DNA from: DATFVA01 sp963747755
Lineage (GTDB): Bacteria; Bacteroidota; Ignavibacteria; Ignavibacteriales; Ignavibacteriaceae
Direction: 5' to 3'
NCBI GenBank assembly: GCA_963747755.1
Contig: CAVVGK010000001.1
Span: 1-64,000 of the forward strand
DNA length: 64,000 nucleotides
A program made the translations under genes and the position numbers. The notes beneath the pieces are model-generated. The model saw nothing but the letters and a program-made list of their open reading frames with translations, did no database searches and was not told where the DNA came from. Shown here piece by piece: positions 36,895 to 46,014 of the stretch (position 1 is the first letter of the stretch; each line of letters begins with the position of its first letter).

Positions 36895-37067
36895 GAGGCT
36901 GTGTGAAAATCAAACTTGGGGAACAATTCAGCGCACTGAATGCAGAGGAATGTAAGTATCTTTAAGATTCGGGTTAGCGAAACACCGTTTTCCGCCTATC
37001 AACTTTTTTATCTTAAGTTAACAGAATAGTAACCGGCGGACAAGCTGCTACATTTTCACACAGCCTC
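36895..37067. mobile_element. MITE-like element with 16-bp terminal inverted repeats
   Basis: Ends GAGGCTGTGTGAAAAT and ATTTTCACACAGCCTC are perfect inverted repeats 173 bp apart edge to edge, and the element is flanked on both sides by TCCA (36891-36894 and 37068-37071), a 4-bp target duplication. The interior has no transposase. The termini resemble those I associate with IS1182-like insertion sequences, but the family is not certain. Confidence 0.65.
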
Positions 37068-37245
37068 TCCATCATTCCTTCGAAGACTATCCAAGAGTTG
37101 TCATTTATCGTCACGGAATAATAGAGGGGTCATTACATTTATTTTTTTCTAAAACTTAAATTATTTTGGTATTCTAAATTTAATCTGGACAGATCTGTTC
37201 AGGATGATTATTTTTATTCCGATTATTTTCAGAAATATTAAAATT

Positions 37246-39408
37246 ATGTACAGAATATTATTCCTGCTTTTCATGGTTAACTGTTCTTTCGCACAGCTTA
37301 CCGATTACGTCAATCCTTTTATTGGAACATCGAACGGAGGGAATACTTTTCCCGGTGCGGTGCTTCCATGGGGAATGGTTTCATTAAGTCCGCAGAACTG
37401 TTTCGGATGTCCCTCAGGTTATCTTTATGGTGAAAAATATTTCTATGGTCTTGGTCATACACATCTTAGCGGTACGGGCTGTGCAGACCTTGGAGGGATT
37501 ATTTTTACAATAACTTCAGGTTCAGTAAAAACCGGGCCGGAACAATACCGGCAGGCTTATTCAAACGAAATGGCAGAACCGGGCTTCTACTCAGTAACTC
37601 TGGATTCCGGAAACATTGTACTTGAGGGAACTGTAACTACGCGGAGCAGTTTTATAAAAATCATTTCAAACAGAGATCAGAAGATCAATATTTTAACCGA
37701 TGCAGGCAGGAGTCTTGCAATCACCGGCGGGGGAGAAGTAAGGATACTGACAGATTCGTCCCAGGAGGGATTCAACATCAGCGGAGGATTCTGCGGGGAA
37801 GAGAACAGGCAGAAGGTTTATTTCTATTCGGTATTAAGTAAACCTTCGGTGGAGAACGGAACCTGGAAAAACGACCGGGTCTCGAACAGCAAAGAAACAA
37901 CATCGATTGATTCTTCAATAGGGACATGGCAGGTAATCAATCTCAGCAAAGGGGAAGAGCTTCTTATCAAAACCGGGATTTCATATACAGGCACAGCAAA
38001 CGCAAAACTAAACCTGGAATCAGAAATTCCCGGCTGGGATTTTAATAAGATCAGAAGTGAGGCCCGGAAATCCTGGGAGGATGTTTTATCGAGGATAATT
38101 ATAAGAGACAGGAGCGACAGTAATAAGGTAATATTTTATACCGCATTATATCACTCACTTATACATCCCAACATTATCAGCGACGTCAACGGTGATTACC
38201 CGCTTATGAACAGAACCGGGACAGGAAATTATAAAGACAGGAACAGGTACTCGGTTTTTTCACTATGGGATACCTACAGGACGCTGCATCCTTTTCTGAC
38301 ATTAGTATATCCTGAACGTGAATCAGAAATAGTAAAAACAATGCTGGATATGGCAAAGGAGAACGGATACCTGCCGAAGTGGGAACTTGCAGGAAATGAA
38401 ACATATATGATGGTTGGTGCCCCGGCAGATATAGTAATTGCTGATACTTATATAAAAGGGGTAACGGACTTTAACGCAGATACGGCGTTGTTCTATATGA
38501 TGAAGCCTGCTATATTAAAAGACAAGGAGAAAGCTCCGCCTGTAAGAGCGGGTTATCATGAGCTTCTGCAATACGGGTATATACCTTCTGAGCAGGACCG
38601 GAATGAAGACTGGTGGGTATGGGGACCGGTATCGACTACGCTGGAGTACTGCTTCTCTGATTTTGCTATAGCAGGCCTTTCCCGGGCTCTTAATGATGAT
38701 CCGGATTATAAGATTTTCAGCAAACGATCATTATTCTACAAAAACCTTTTTGACGACAGCACTCAATTTTTTCGACCGAGATCGAAAAAAGGGAACTTTA
38801 TAACTCCATTTGATTCATTGGCCCTTGAGGGCTCAGGTGATTGGGCTGGTTCAGGCGGACCGGGGTATGTAGAAGGAAATGCCCGCGATTATGCATTTTA
38901 CATCCCTTTTGATGTTGAAGGCCTGATCAGGCTTTACGGAGGAGAATCGGGGTTCTTCAAAAAACTTAAATTTTATTTTGATAAGAATCTCTTCAGTCTG
39001 AATAACGAACCTGAAATGTTCTATCCGTACCTTTTTACATACATTTCAGGAAAAGAATCAAAAACAGGGGAACTTGTTTCTTCAATAATAAAAAAAAGTT
39101 TTAATACCGGCGCAGGCGGGCTGCCGGGGAATGATGACTGCGGTGCTATGTCAGCCTGGTACCTTTTCTCTTCTATGGGTTTCTATCCCGTTTGTCCTGC
39201 TTCAGATGAATACAGGCTGGGTATTTCTGCATTCGACAGGATTGAGATAAAACTAAACCAAAAATATTATCCGGGTGAAAAAATTATTATTGAGAAAGAA
39301 TATAAGCCGGAGAATACAGGAGGAATTTTGTTGAACGGAGTAAGGTTAAAGGATTTTAAAATTAGCCATACAAAATTAATTTCAGGCGCTGTTATTATTT
39401 TCTATTGA
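37246..39408 (+). CDS. Glycoside hydrolase family 92 alpha-mannosidase-type enzyme
   Basis: About 720 aa, exported (signal MYRILFLLFMVNCSFAQ). GH92 enzymes are calcium-dependent exo-alpha-mannosidases. The family start (LTDYVNPFIGTSNGGNTFPGAVLPWGMVSLSPQ), FYGLGHTHLSGTGC, the central SLWDTYRTLHPFLTLVYPE and the catalytic-area GNDDCGAMSAWYLFSSMGFYPVCP are all visible, as is EGNARDYAFYIPFDVEGLI. The normal length and open frame suggest an active enzyme. The ATG at 37246 is preferred, as the frame from 37204 adds residues before the signal peptide. A fragment of a second GH92 end lies at 40147-40200. It works logically with the GH20 enzyme and the downstream sugar importer. Confidence 0.92.
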   Translation: MYRILFLLFMVNCSFAQLTDYVNPFIGTSNGGNTFPGAVLPWGMVSLSPQNCFGCPSGYLYGEKYFYGLGHTHLSGTGCADLGGIIFTITSGSVKTGPEQYRQAYSNEMAEPGFYSVTLDSGNIVLEGTVTTRSSFIKIISNRDQKINILTDAGRSLAITGGGEVRILTDSSQEGFNISGGFCGEENRQKVYFYSVLSKPSVENGTWKNDRVSNSKETTSIDSSIGTWQVINLSKGEELLIKTGISYTGTANAKLNLESEIPGWDFNKIRSEARKSWEDVLSRIIIRDRSDSNKVIFYTALYHSLIHPNIISDVNGDYPLMNRTGTGNYKDRNRYSVFSLWDTYRTLHPFLTLVYPERESEIVKTMLDMAKENGYLPKWELAGNETYMMVGAPADIVIADTYIKGVTDFNADTALFYMMKPAILKDKEKAPPVRAGYHELLQYGYIPSEQDRNEDWWVWGPVSTTLEYCFSDFAIAGLSRALNDDPDYKIFSKRSLFYKNLFDDSTQFFRPRSKKGNFITPFDSLALEGSGDWAGSGGPGYVEGNARDYAFYIPFDVEGLIRLYGGESGFFKKLKFYFDKNLFSLNNEPEMFYPYLFTYISGKESKTGELVSSIIKKSFNTGAGGLPGNDDCGAMSAWYLFSSMGFYPVCPASDEYRLGISAFDRIEIKLNQKYYPGEKIIIEKEYKPENTGGILLNGVRLKDFKISHTKLISGAVIIFY

Positions 39409-39463
39409 ATTATGAGTATTGAATAGATTGCACAGATCAAATTGATTGACACAGATTTCAGTA

Positions 39464-39508
39464 AAAATAAGGTAAAAGGTTGAGATTCTTTTAGTAGAGA
39501 CTATGTTA
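39464..39508. repeat. Left flank repeat of block 3
   Basis: AAAATAAGGTAAAAGG followed by ATTCTTTTAGTAGAGACTA recurs with a few changes at 40100-40143, so block 3 is bracketed by a direct repeat like block 1. Confidence 0.6.
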
Positions 39509-39525
39509 CTAAGGTTGGTATGAGA

Positions 39526-40014
39526 TAATTAATTTTCTGTTAAGACCGGTTATTTCGATACGTTCCTATTGTATACGAATCTTGCTTCATTCGGAACACT
39601 CGATAACCGCGATAATTATATCCGACCTGTCCCGCCTCTTGCCTTCATCAGGGCGGGTTTATCCCAAGCTTATTGGTCGGGATCCGATTAACCTGCTGGA
39701 ACTTTTGTGTAGGCAGACCTTCGTTTCCTTCAAGTCGGGATGTTGAGCGCAGCAAATCGAGGACAGGGTAATTGTAAAATGTTCTCTGGTAATTAATTTT
39801 CTATTAAGACCGGTTATCTCGATACGTTCCTCATTCCGCTCGCTATATTTTTACGAATCTCGCTTCATTCGGAACACTCGATAACCGCGATAATTATTAA
39901 ATCTTTCGCGGTGTCCGACCTGTCCCGGCCTTTTCCTTCATTAGGTCGTGAGTGCCTCGCCTTCGTTTACTATTTGGCGAGGTGTATCGAGGACACCGTA
40001 TTAGAGATATTTAA
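39526..40014. repeat. Dispersed repeat block 3
   Basis: One degraded core unit (39526-39625, with an internal deletion) and one intact unit (about 39770-39930) of the family at 421-1300, then the GCCTCGCC...GGACACCG terminal section shared with block 2 and the phrase GTATTAGAGATATTTAA. Confidence 0.88.
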
Positions 40015-40099
40015 TGGAGTACTTAGTAACACAAAAATACACACAACCTGAAAACCTTATTACCTTATTAACCAGATTGGGGAAGTAAAAACTGGAATG

Positions 40100-40143
40100 A
40101 AAATAAGGTAATAAGATCGGAATTCTTTTAGTGGAGACTATTT
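40100..40143. repeat. Right flank repeat of block 3
   Basis: Partner of 39464-39508. It runs directly into the GH92-like gene remnant. Confidence 0.55.
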
Positions 40144-40146
40144 TAA

Positions 40147-40200
40147 ACGATTTTAAACCATAAGAAATTAATCACAGGCGCATCCATTATTTTCGATTGA
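40147..40200 (+). pseudogene. 3' remnant of a second GH92-like gene
   Basis: Codons from 40147 read ...NHKKLITGASIIFD and stop at 40198-40200. The intact GH92 gene upstream ends SHTKLISGAVIIFY. Over the last 14 codons about 33 of 42 bases agree, and the similarity continues shortly after the stop (GAATTAT). This is best read as the tail of a former tandem GH92 copy cut off by the repeat block. Confidence 0.55.
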
Positions 40201-40234
40201 ATTATAAATAATTGCGGCCGGCATCTTTCTAAAC

Positions 40235-40264
40235 TTGACATAAATAATATTAAAGTTGTAGATT
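40235..40264 (+). promoter_or_regulatory. Putative promoter of the LacI-family gene
   Basis: TTGACA (40235-40240), 18-bp spacer, TAGATT (40259-40264). The LacI operator begins five bases downstream, where a repressor would block initiation. Confidence 0.45.
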
Positions 40265-40268
40265 CTGT

Positions 40269-40280
40269 GCAAACGTTTGC
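40269..40280. promoter_or_regulatory. LacI-family operator 1 (GCAAACGTTTGC)
   Basis: A perfect 12-bp palindrome with the central CG typical of LacI/CcpA-family operators, 19 bases before the LacI-family ATG. The same core is repeated at 41427-41438 before the ABC operon. Confidence 0.85.
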
Positions 40281-40299
40281 GCTAATTTGGTAAATTCTG

Positions 40300-41343
40300 A
40301 TGGCTATAACCTTAAACGATATTGCAAATAAAGCCGGTGTATCTGTTTCAACTGTATCCAGGGTACTGAACCACAAAACGAAGAAGTACAGGATCAGTGA
40401 AGAAACAGAAACCCTTATCATCAAAGCAGCCAAGAAATTAAACTATAAACCAAATCAATTAGCCAGGGGATTAAGACTCAAAAAAACTCACACAATCGGA
40501 CTTATTGTACCGGATATTTCCAACCCATTCTTTGCACATGTAACAAGAATAATTCAGACTCATGCTTACCATGCAGGCTACAGCCTTATTGTATGTAATA
40601 CTGACGAAGATATTAATACCGAATTAGAACAGGTTGAACTGCTGAGAAGCAAAGGTGTGGATGGATTTATAGTAATGCCGGTCGGAACCATTTTCTCTCA
40701 TTTCAAACAATTAATGGATGATTCTGTTCCGCTTGTACTGCTTGACAGGAGTTTTGATGAACTTGATTCCAGTTCAGTAGTTGTTGATAACTATACCGGT
40801 GCTTACAAAGCAACGGAGTACCTGATATCTATGGGACATACGCGGATAGCCGTTATACAGGGGCTTCCGGACACATATACCAATAATGCACGTCTCAAAG
40901 GTTATCTTGACGCGTTGAAGGACGGCGGTATAGAAGTTAATACAAACTACATAGTCGGAAAAGATTTCCGTAAAGAAAATGGTTATATAGAAACCAAATT
41001 TTTGCTGGGACTTGAAGAACGTCCCACTGCGATTTTTACCACCAGTGATTTAATTACACTGGGGGCACTGGAAGCGATATCGGAGGAAAAACTTATTATT
41101 CCGGACGATCTGTCGCTTGTTTCATTTGATGATGTCGATTTTGCTCCATTTCTGCTTGCTCCGCTTACTGCAGTAAGACAACCTAAAGAAATAATGGGAG
41201 AAGTTGCTGTTAAACTTCTTATTGACGGTCTGAGATCCAAAGGAAAGATCGATCACAGAAAGATTGTGCTGAAATCTGAACTTATAGTTCGGGGTTCGGT
41301 TAAGAAGATAATAAATACTGCAAAAATGGCAGTTGCGAATTAG
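40300..41343 (+). CDS. LacI-family transcriptional regulator
   Basis: 347 aa. N-terminal LacI helix-turn-helix (TLNDIANKAGVSVSTVSRVLNHKTKKYRISEETETLIIKAAKKLNYKPNQLARGL) and a periplasmic-binding-like effector domain (TIGLIVPDISNPFFAHVTRIIQ, GFIVMPVGT, VDNYTGAYKATEYLISMGHTRIAVI, LSLVSFDDVDFAPFLLAPLTAVRQP). A repressor that should let go of DNA, or bind it, on meeting a sugar. Two identical operators, before its own gene and before the importer operon, show its likely targets. No clear ribosome-binding site. The ligand cannot be read from sequence; context suggests an oligosaccharide. Confidence 0.93.
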   Translation: MAITLNDIANKAGVSVSTVSRVLNHKTKKYRISEETETLIIKAAKKLNYKPNQLARGLRLKKTHTIGLIVPDISNPFFAHVTRIIQTHAYHAGYSLIVCNTDEDINTELEQVELLRSKGVDGFIVMPVGTIFSHFKQLMDDSVPLVLLDRSFDELDSSSVVVDNYTGAYKATEYLISMGHTRIAVIQGLPDTYTNNARLKGYLDALKDGGIEVNTNYIVGKDFRKENGYIETKFLLGLEERPTAIFTTSDLITLGALEAISEEKLIIPDDLSLVSFDDVDFAPFLLAPLTAVRQPKEIMGEVAVKLLIDGLRSKGKIDHRKIVLKSELIVRGSVKKIINTAKMAVAN

Positions 41344-41425
41344 CTGATCCATTGAGGAGAGAGTTCTAAGTTTAATTCCTTTATCTGTTAGAAAGTTTAT
41401 CTTAAGTATAACTTTCATAAAGAAG

Positions 41426-41439
41426 CGCAAACGTTTGCG
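41426..41439. promoter_or_regulatory. LacI-family operator 2 (CGCAAACGTTTGCG)
   Basis: A 14-bp perfect palindrome with the same core as operator 1, about 90 bases before the substrate-binding protein gene. TAACTTTC at 41408-41415 just upstream may be part of the promoter. Confidence 0.88.
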
Positions 41440-41528
41440 TTACATAATGATTCATATATATTTCTCCGGAAAATGGGAGTCACCAACAGGAACTGCGTCC
41501 CGGCCATCATAATCATTCAGAGGCATAA

Positions 41529-42842
41529 GTGAAAAAATACATCTTACTATCTGTAATCCTTTTATCGTTCATTGCAGTTAATTGCGGCGGGGATAAAAGT
41601 GAACCTTCCGGAAACGGAAAAGTTGAAGTTATATTCTGGCATAGTTTTGTATCATCCACCATCCCTGCATTAAATGAACTTATAGCGAAATTTGAAAAAG
41701 AAAATCCCGGTATTACAATTAAAGCGCAGTATATTCCCACCGGGGATGCGCTTATCCAGAAGTTAATTACTGCCATTCAGAGTAAAACTGCACCTGATAT
41801 TTCCTGGCTCCACTCAGATTTTATGGAGGATCTTGTTAATGCAGATGCAATATATAAAATGGATGATTTCATAAAAGGGGACGATGGAATTTCTGATGAA
41901 GATCTGAATGATATTTATCCTTCTCTCAGACTACAGTCATCCTGGAGAGGGACGCTGTACAGTCTGCCTATGGAGGCTACAAACCTTGCTCTTCTTTATA
42001 ATAAAGAAATGTTTAAAGCAGCGGGCCTTGATCCGGAACATCCTCCGAAAAACTGGGAAGAACTGCACGAGTATGCAAAAAAATTAACAATTGATAAAAA
42101 CAATGACGGTATTTTTGAACAGGTAGGATTCTTTGTCCCGGTTTTCCCTGCTGCTGGTCCCCAGGGACCCTGGATGGTCTGGCAGTTTATGCCTTTTCTA
42201 TGGCAGGCCGGAGGTTACCTGATTGATTCTGCACAGACGCATGTAATGTACAATGAGGAACCAGGAGTTGAAGCTCTTACACTCTGGAAGCAGATGTACC
42301 AGGAGCAGAAATTAAGCTCATTCACGACTGATTTTGATGTAGCTTTTATTTCAAGGAGACTTGCAATGGCAATGGACGGTCCCTGGAATCTTCCAAGGTA
42401 CAAAGATCTTCTTAAAAACATTAACTGGGCATTTGCTCCTCTTCCTGCAGGACCTAAGAAACAAGCAACAGTAGTCGGTGGCGAATACCTCGCAATCTTT
42501 AAACAGAGCAAGCACCCGAAGGAGGCGTGGAAGTTTTTAAAGTGGATGATACGTCCTGACGTACAGGCATTCTGGGCAATGAAATCAGGTTATCTGCCCA
42601 TTCGTCATGCTGTTCATAATGTTCCGGAATTTCAGAAGTATCTTACTGAGAATCCCAATTTCAAGGTATTTGTTGACCAGATGGATGTCGGACAGGCACA
42701 GCGTCCAATCGATTACGGAGCACTCGAAGTAACTCAGAATGTCTCCCAGGCAATAGAGCAGTCTACCCTTGGAAAGGCAGACATTAAGAAAGCCCTCGAT
42801 GAGGCAGCGGTAAAATCGAACAAAGCAATAAATAAGAAATAG
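41529..42842 (+). CDS. Sugar ABC transporter substrate-binding lipoprotein (CUT1 type)
   Basis: 437 aa. Lipoprotein signal with Cys around residue 20 (LLSFIAVNCGGDK). Family 1 solute-binding fold: EVIFWHSFVSSTIPALNELIAKFEKENPGITIK, the ligand-gate region SLPMEATNLALLYNKEMF, and AMAMDGPWNLPRYK with VVGGEYLAIFK. It binds an oligosaccharide or polyol in the periplasm and hands it to the two permeases that follow. GTG start at 41529 behind AGAGG. First gene after operator 2, so the LacI regulator should control it. Confidence 0.93.
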   Translation: MKKYILLSVILLSFIAVNCGGDKSEPSGNGKVEVIFWHSFVSSTIPALNELIAKFEKENPGITIKAQYIPTGDALIQKLITAIQSKTAPDISWLHSDFMEDLVNADAIYKMDDFIKGDDGISDEDLNDIYPSLRLQSSWRGTLYSLPMEATNLALLYNKEMFKAAGLDPEHPPKNWEELHEYAKKLTIDKNNDGIFEQVGFFVPVFPAAGPQGPWMVWQFMPFLWQAGGYLIDSAQTHVMYNEEPGVEALTLWKQMYQEQKLSSFTTDFDVAFISRRLAMAMDGPWNLPRYKDLLKNINWAFAPLPAGPKKQATVVGGEYLAIFKQSKHPKEAWKFLKWMIRPDVQAFWAMKSGYLPIRHAVHNVPEFQKYLTENPNFKVFVDQMDVGQAQRPIDYGALEVTQNVSQAIEQSTLGKADIKKALDEAAVKSNKAINKK

Positions 42843-42846
42843 ATAA

Positions 42847-43815
42847 TTGTTGAATACAGTGCCTTCAGTCCAGGAAGAAAAAGTGCTTGAAGCGGGAAAG
42901 TCTTCAAAGAGGCCGCCTGTTGCCAATAAGAAAAAAAATAAAAAAGGGGACCTGTTTTCGGCACTGCTTTTTCTTTCACCTACGCTTATAATTTTCAGTG
43001 CCTTTATCCTGTTCCCGGTAATCTTTTCTTTCTATCTCAGTTTTCAGAAATGGAATATGTTCGGCGGGCAGACGACTTTTGTAGGACTTGACAATTACAT
43101 AAGGATGTTCCAGAGTGCAGAATTCTGGAATGTATTAAAAAATACTGCTTACTATACTTTCGGTACTATTCCTCTGAACATGGGTTTCTCACTTCTTGTA
43201 GCCTATATACTTCATAAAAAAATCTTCGGAAAGAAACTGCTCCGTACATTATTCTTCGCTCCTGTTATTATTTCTCCTGTTGCGGCGGCAGTTATCTGGC
43301 GCTGGCTTTATGATCCCAATTTCGGACTTGTGAATTATTTTATCGGACTCTTCGGGTTCGACCCTGTAAACTGGCTTAATGACCCGACAGCGGCAATGTT
43401 TGCATTAATTGTGATGGGAGTATGGAAAACCTTCGGAATAAATATGGTTTTATTTGCAGCGGGGCTTCAGGCAATACCTGAGAATTATTACGAGGCGGCT
43501 GAAATTGACGGAGCCGGTCAATGGGCAAAGTTTAAGAACATTACCATTCCTCTGTTAGCACCGACAACATTTTTTATTATGGTTATGTCGATGATAAGTT
43601 CCTTCCAGGTTTTTGACATAGTATACGTTTTAACTTCGGGAGGTCCGCTGGGTGCTACGAAGGTAATGGTATTCTACGTTTATGAGCATGCATTCAAGTA
43701 CTTCGAGATGGGCTATGCTTCTGCAGCGGCATACGTATTATTTGCAATATTATTTGTGCTTACACTGCTGCAGGTAAAATACATGAAAAACAAAGTTTAC
43801 GTTTACGGCGGCTGA
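42847..43815 (+). CDS. Sugar ABC transporter permease, MalF type
   Basis: 322 aa, six predicted transmembrane helices after a Lys-rich cytoplasmic lead (SSKRPPVANKKKNKKGD). The EAA loop that contacts the ATPase reads YYEAAEIDGAGQWAKFKNITIPLLAP. It starts at TTG 42847, four bases after the binding protein stop, and overlaps the next permease by one base (TGATG), so the three are translated together. The Lys-rich extension is unusually long for the family. Confidence 0.93.
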   Translation: MLNTVPSVQEEKVLEAGKSSKRPPVANKKKNKKGDLFSALLFLSPTLIIFSAFILFPVIFSFYLSFQKWNMFGGQTTFVGLDNYIRMFQSAEFWNVLKNTAYYTFGTIPLNMGFSLLVAYILHKKIFGKKLLRTLFFAPVIISPVAAAVIWRWLYDPNFGLVNYFIGLFGFDPVNWLNDPTAAMFALIVMGVWKTFGINMVLFAAGLQAIPENYYEAAEIDGAGQWAKFKNITIPLLAPTTFFIMVMSMISSFQVFDIVYVLTSGGPLGATKVMVFYVYEHAFKYFEMGYASAAAYVLFAILFVLTLLQVKYMKNKVYVYGG

Positions 43816-44645
43816 TGGCAAAAAAATCTACTATAGTTAAAAACATCTCCGAACACATATTTATATACGTACTCGCTTTCTTTACGGCGGCTCCGTTTAT
43901 ATGGATGATCCTTACCTCAGTAAAGGATATGGGGGAGATATATGTATACCCGCCGAAATGGTTCCCCACAGTCATACATTTCGATAATTATATAAAAGTA
44001 TTCGAAGCAGCGCCATTCGGCCGGTATTACCTGAACAGCATACTTGTGGCGGTACTGGTAACGCTGGGTCAGCTGGTGACATGCTCAATGGCCGCTTATG
44101 CTTTTGCCCGTCTCAGATTCTGGGGCAGGAATGTACTCTTCTTTATTTTCCTCGGCACGATGATGATACCTTATAACGTTACAATGATCCCGAGCTTTAT
44201 GGTTTTATACTGGCTGGGCTGGGTCGATTCATACCAGGCTTTGATCGTTCCGGGACTTGCATCCGCCTTCGGCGTTTTCCTGCTCCGGCAATTTTTTATG
44301 ACTATTCCGAAGGAACTGGAGGAAGCGGCTGTAATAGACGGCGCAAGCAAATGGACCATTCTGAGGAAGATTATTGTACCGCTTTCAAAACCGGCACTGG
44401 CAACACTGGCTATTTTTACGTTCATGGGAGTATTTAATGACTTTATCTGGGCCCTGATTGTAATAAATTCAGAAAGTATGAGGACGGTGCAGCTCGGACT
44501 GGCTATTTTCAGGGACCGGTATCTGACTCAGTGGGATCTTCTGATGGCAGGTTCCGTAACCGCTGTTCTGCCCATTTTAATTGTATTCTTTTTTGCACAG
44601 AAATATTTCATTAAGGGGATTACCCTGAGTGGACTCAAGGAATAA
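43815..44645 (+). CDS. Sugar ABC transporter permease, MalG type
   Basis: 276 aa with six transmembrane helices and the EAA motif ELEEAAVIDGASKWTILRKIIVPLSKP. Forms the channel with the preceding permease. No ATP-binding subunit is encoded anywhere in the window, so a shared MalK/MsmX-like ATPase from elsewhere must energise the importer (inference). The 3' end overlaps the next gene by 17 bases. Confidence 0.93.
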   Translation: MAKKSTIVKNISEHIFIYVLAFFTAAPFIWMILTSVKDMGEIYVYPPKWFPTVIHFDNYIKVFEAAPFGRYYLNSILVAVLVTLGQLVTCSMAAYAFARLRFWGRNVLFFIFLGTMMIPYNVTMIPSFMVLYWLGWVDSYQALIVPGLASAFGVFLLRQFFMTIPKELEEAAVIDGASKWTILRKIIVPLSKPALATLAIFTFMGVFNDFIWALIVINSESMRTVQLGLAIFRDRYLTQWDLLMAGSVTAVLPILIVFFFAQKYFIKGITLSGLKE

Positions 44646-45978
44646 AACGAAGACCGGATTTATTTTTTTTGCTGCAATGTTTCTTACTGCTGTTAACTGC
44701 CTTGCCCAGGATTCTCCTGTTGTAAGTACAGGCGATCTGCAGTTTTATATAGACCACGCTTCTTTTTCGGGAAAAGAAAACAAAACCTATACTGAATTTT
44801 ATCTAATGCTTTTTTCAGATCAGCTGATGACAAATAATAATGATACGGCTACAGTGAAAGAATTACTAATCAAATCCTCAATTACTGATTCTGCCGGAGG
44901 ACAAATTGTTTCTGATAGACAATGGTATACGAACGCTCTCCTTCCCCGGGATTCTATAGATCCGGTAAGTATGGTTGTTTATGACCAATGGGCCGAACTA
45001 ATAGATCCCGGGATTTATAATATCAGGATTAACATCTCTTCCAGCGATCCTGTTAAATCGGGTAATGCAGCCTTAAGCATAACAATTCCGGAATACCCGC
45101 ACGATTCTTTAACTATAAGCCAGGTTGAATTTGTATCTGAAGTTCAGAATAAGATTGATAATACACCCTTTATTAAAGCAGGGAAGAAAATAATTCCTGA
45201 TCCATGGCGCAGATACGGTGCACTTAACTCTCGCCTGACATTTTTTTATGAAATATATAACCGTCCTTCAAATGGTTCCCTGCAGGGAGAATATATTATA
45301 AGGGCCAACTCCGGGAAAATTATTAAAAAACTTACAGGCATAAAATTTAAGGACAATGCAGAGAACATAAGCATTGTGCATGCAATAGATGTTTCAAAAC
45401 TTGCAACCGGTGTATATAATTTAGGTATCATATTAAATGATTCTGTCAATAATCAAACAGTTTCTCAATACCAATCATTCGAAATTATTCAGATGGACTC
45501 AATCCCTGCAAATTCGGGATTAACACAGGAAGATGCTGAGATTGAAGGGATTCTAATCAAATACATCGGCACTCCTAAAGAATATAATTTCTACCAGGAT
45601 CTCGATCTGAAAGGTAAGGCTCAATACATAGTAAATTTCTGGTCAGAAAAGGATCCGACTCCCGGGACACCCGAAAACGAATTTCTGCAGAAAGTTAAGG
45701 GAAGATTCCATTATGCATCTCAGAATTTTAAATGGGGAGTAACTCCCGGGTGGAAAACCGACAGGGCGAGAGTTTTAATTAAATACGGAATGCCCGAGGA
45801 TATTGAACAGCACTCTACAGAAGCAGGGACAAAAAACTATGATATCTGGACGTACAATAAAGATAAAACCTTCATCTTTGTCTTCGCCGACTTAAGGTTA
45901 AATGGAAATTACATTCTGATCCACTCTACCAAAGAAGGAGAGATCTCCGATCCGAACTGGAAAGATTACCTTCAATAA
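44629..45978 (+). CDS. GWxTD domain-containing exported protein
   Basis: 449 aa with signal peptide (KTKTGFIFFAAMFLTAVNCLAQ). The C-terminal part has the GWxTD signature within KWGVTPGWKTDRARVLIKYGMPEDIE, followed by YDIWTYNKDKTFIFVFAD. The first 300 residues are beta-rich and not recognised. GWxTD proteins are common in Bacteroidetes-Chlorobi relatives and have no established biochemical role. It starts at GTG 44629 inside the end of the permease gene, which ties it to the importer operon and suggests an envelope role linked to the same substrate. Confidence 0.85.
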   Translation: MDSRNKTKTGFIFFAAMFLTAVNCLAQDSPVVSTGDLQFYIDHASFSGKENKTYTEFYLMLFSDQLMTNNNDTATVKELLIKSSITDSAGGQIVSDRQWYTNALLPRDSIDPVSMVVYDQWAELIDPGIYNIRINISSSDPVKSGNAALSITIPEYPHDSLTISQVEFVSEVQNKIDNTPFIKAGKKIIPDPWRRYGALNSRLTFFYEIYNRPSNGSLQGEYIIRANSGKIIKKLTGIKFKDNAENISIVHAIDVSKLATGVYNLGIILNDSVNNQTVSQYQSFEIIQMDSIPANSGLTQEDAEIEGILIKYIGTPKEYNFYQDLDLKGKAQYIVNFWSEKDPTPGTPENEFLQKVKGRFHYASQNFKWGVTPGWKTDRARVLIKYGMPEDIEQHSTEAGTKNYDIWTYNKDKTFIFVFADLRLNGNYILIHSTKEGEISDPNWKDYLQ

Positions 45979-46014
45979 TTATTTAAAAGATTAATCTATA
46001 AGGAATCAAACCTT

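Noticed and set aside
36641..36913. 90-codon minus-strand frame
   Set aside because: It runs through the CGTATGTGAGA repeats and into the MITE end; composition is that of repeats.
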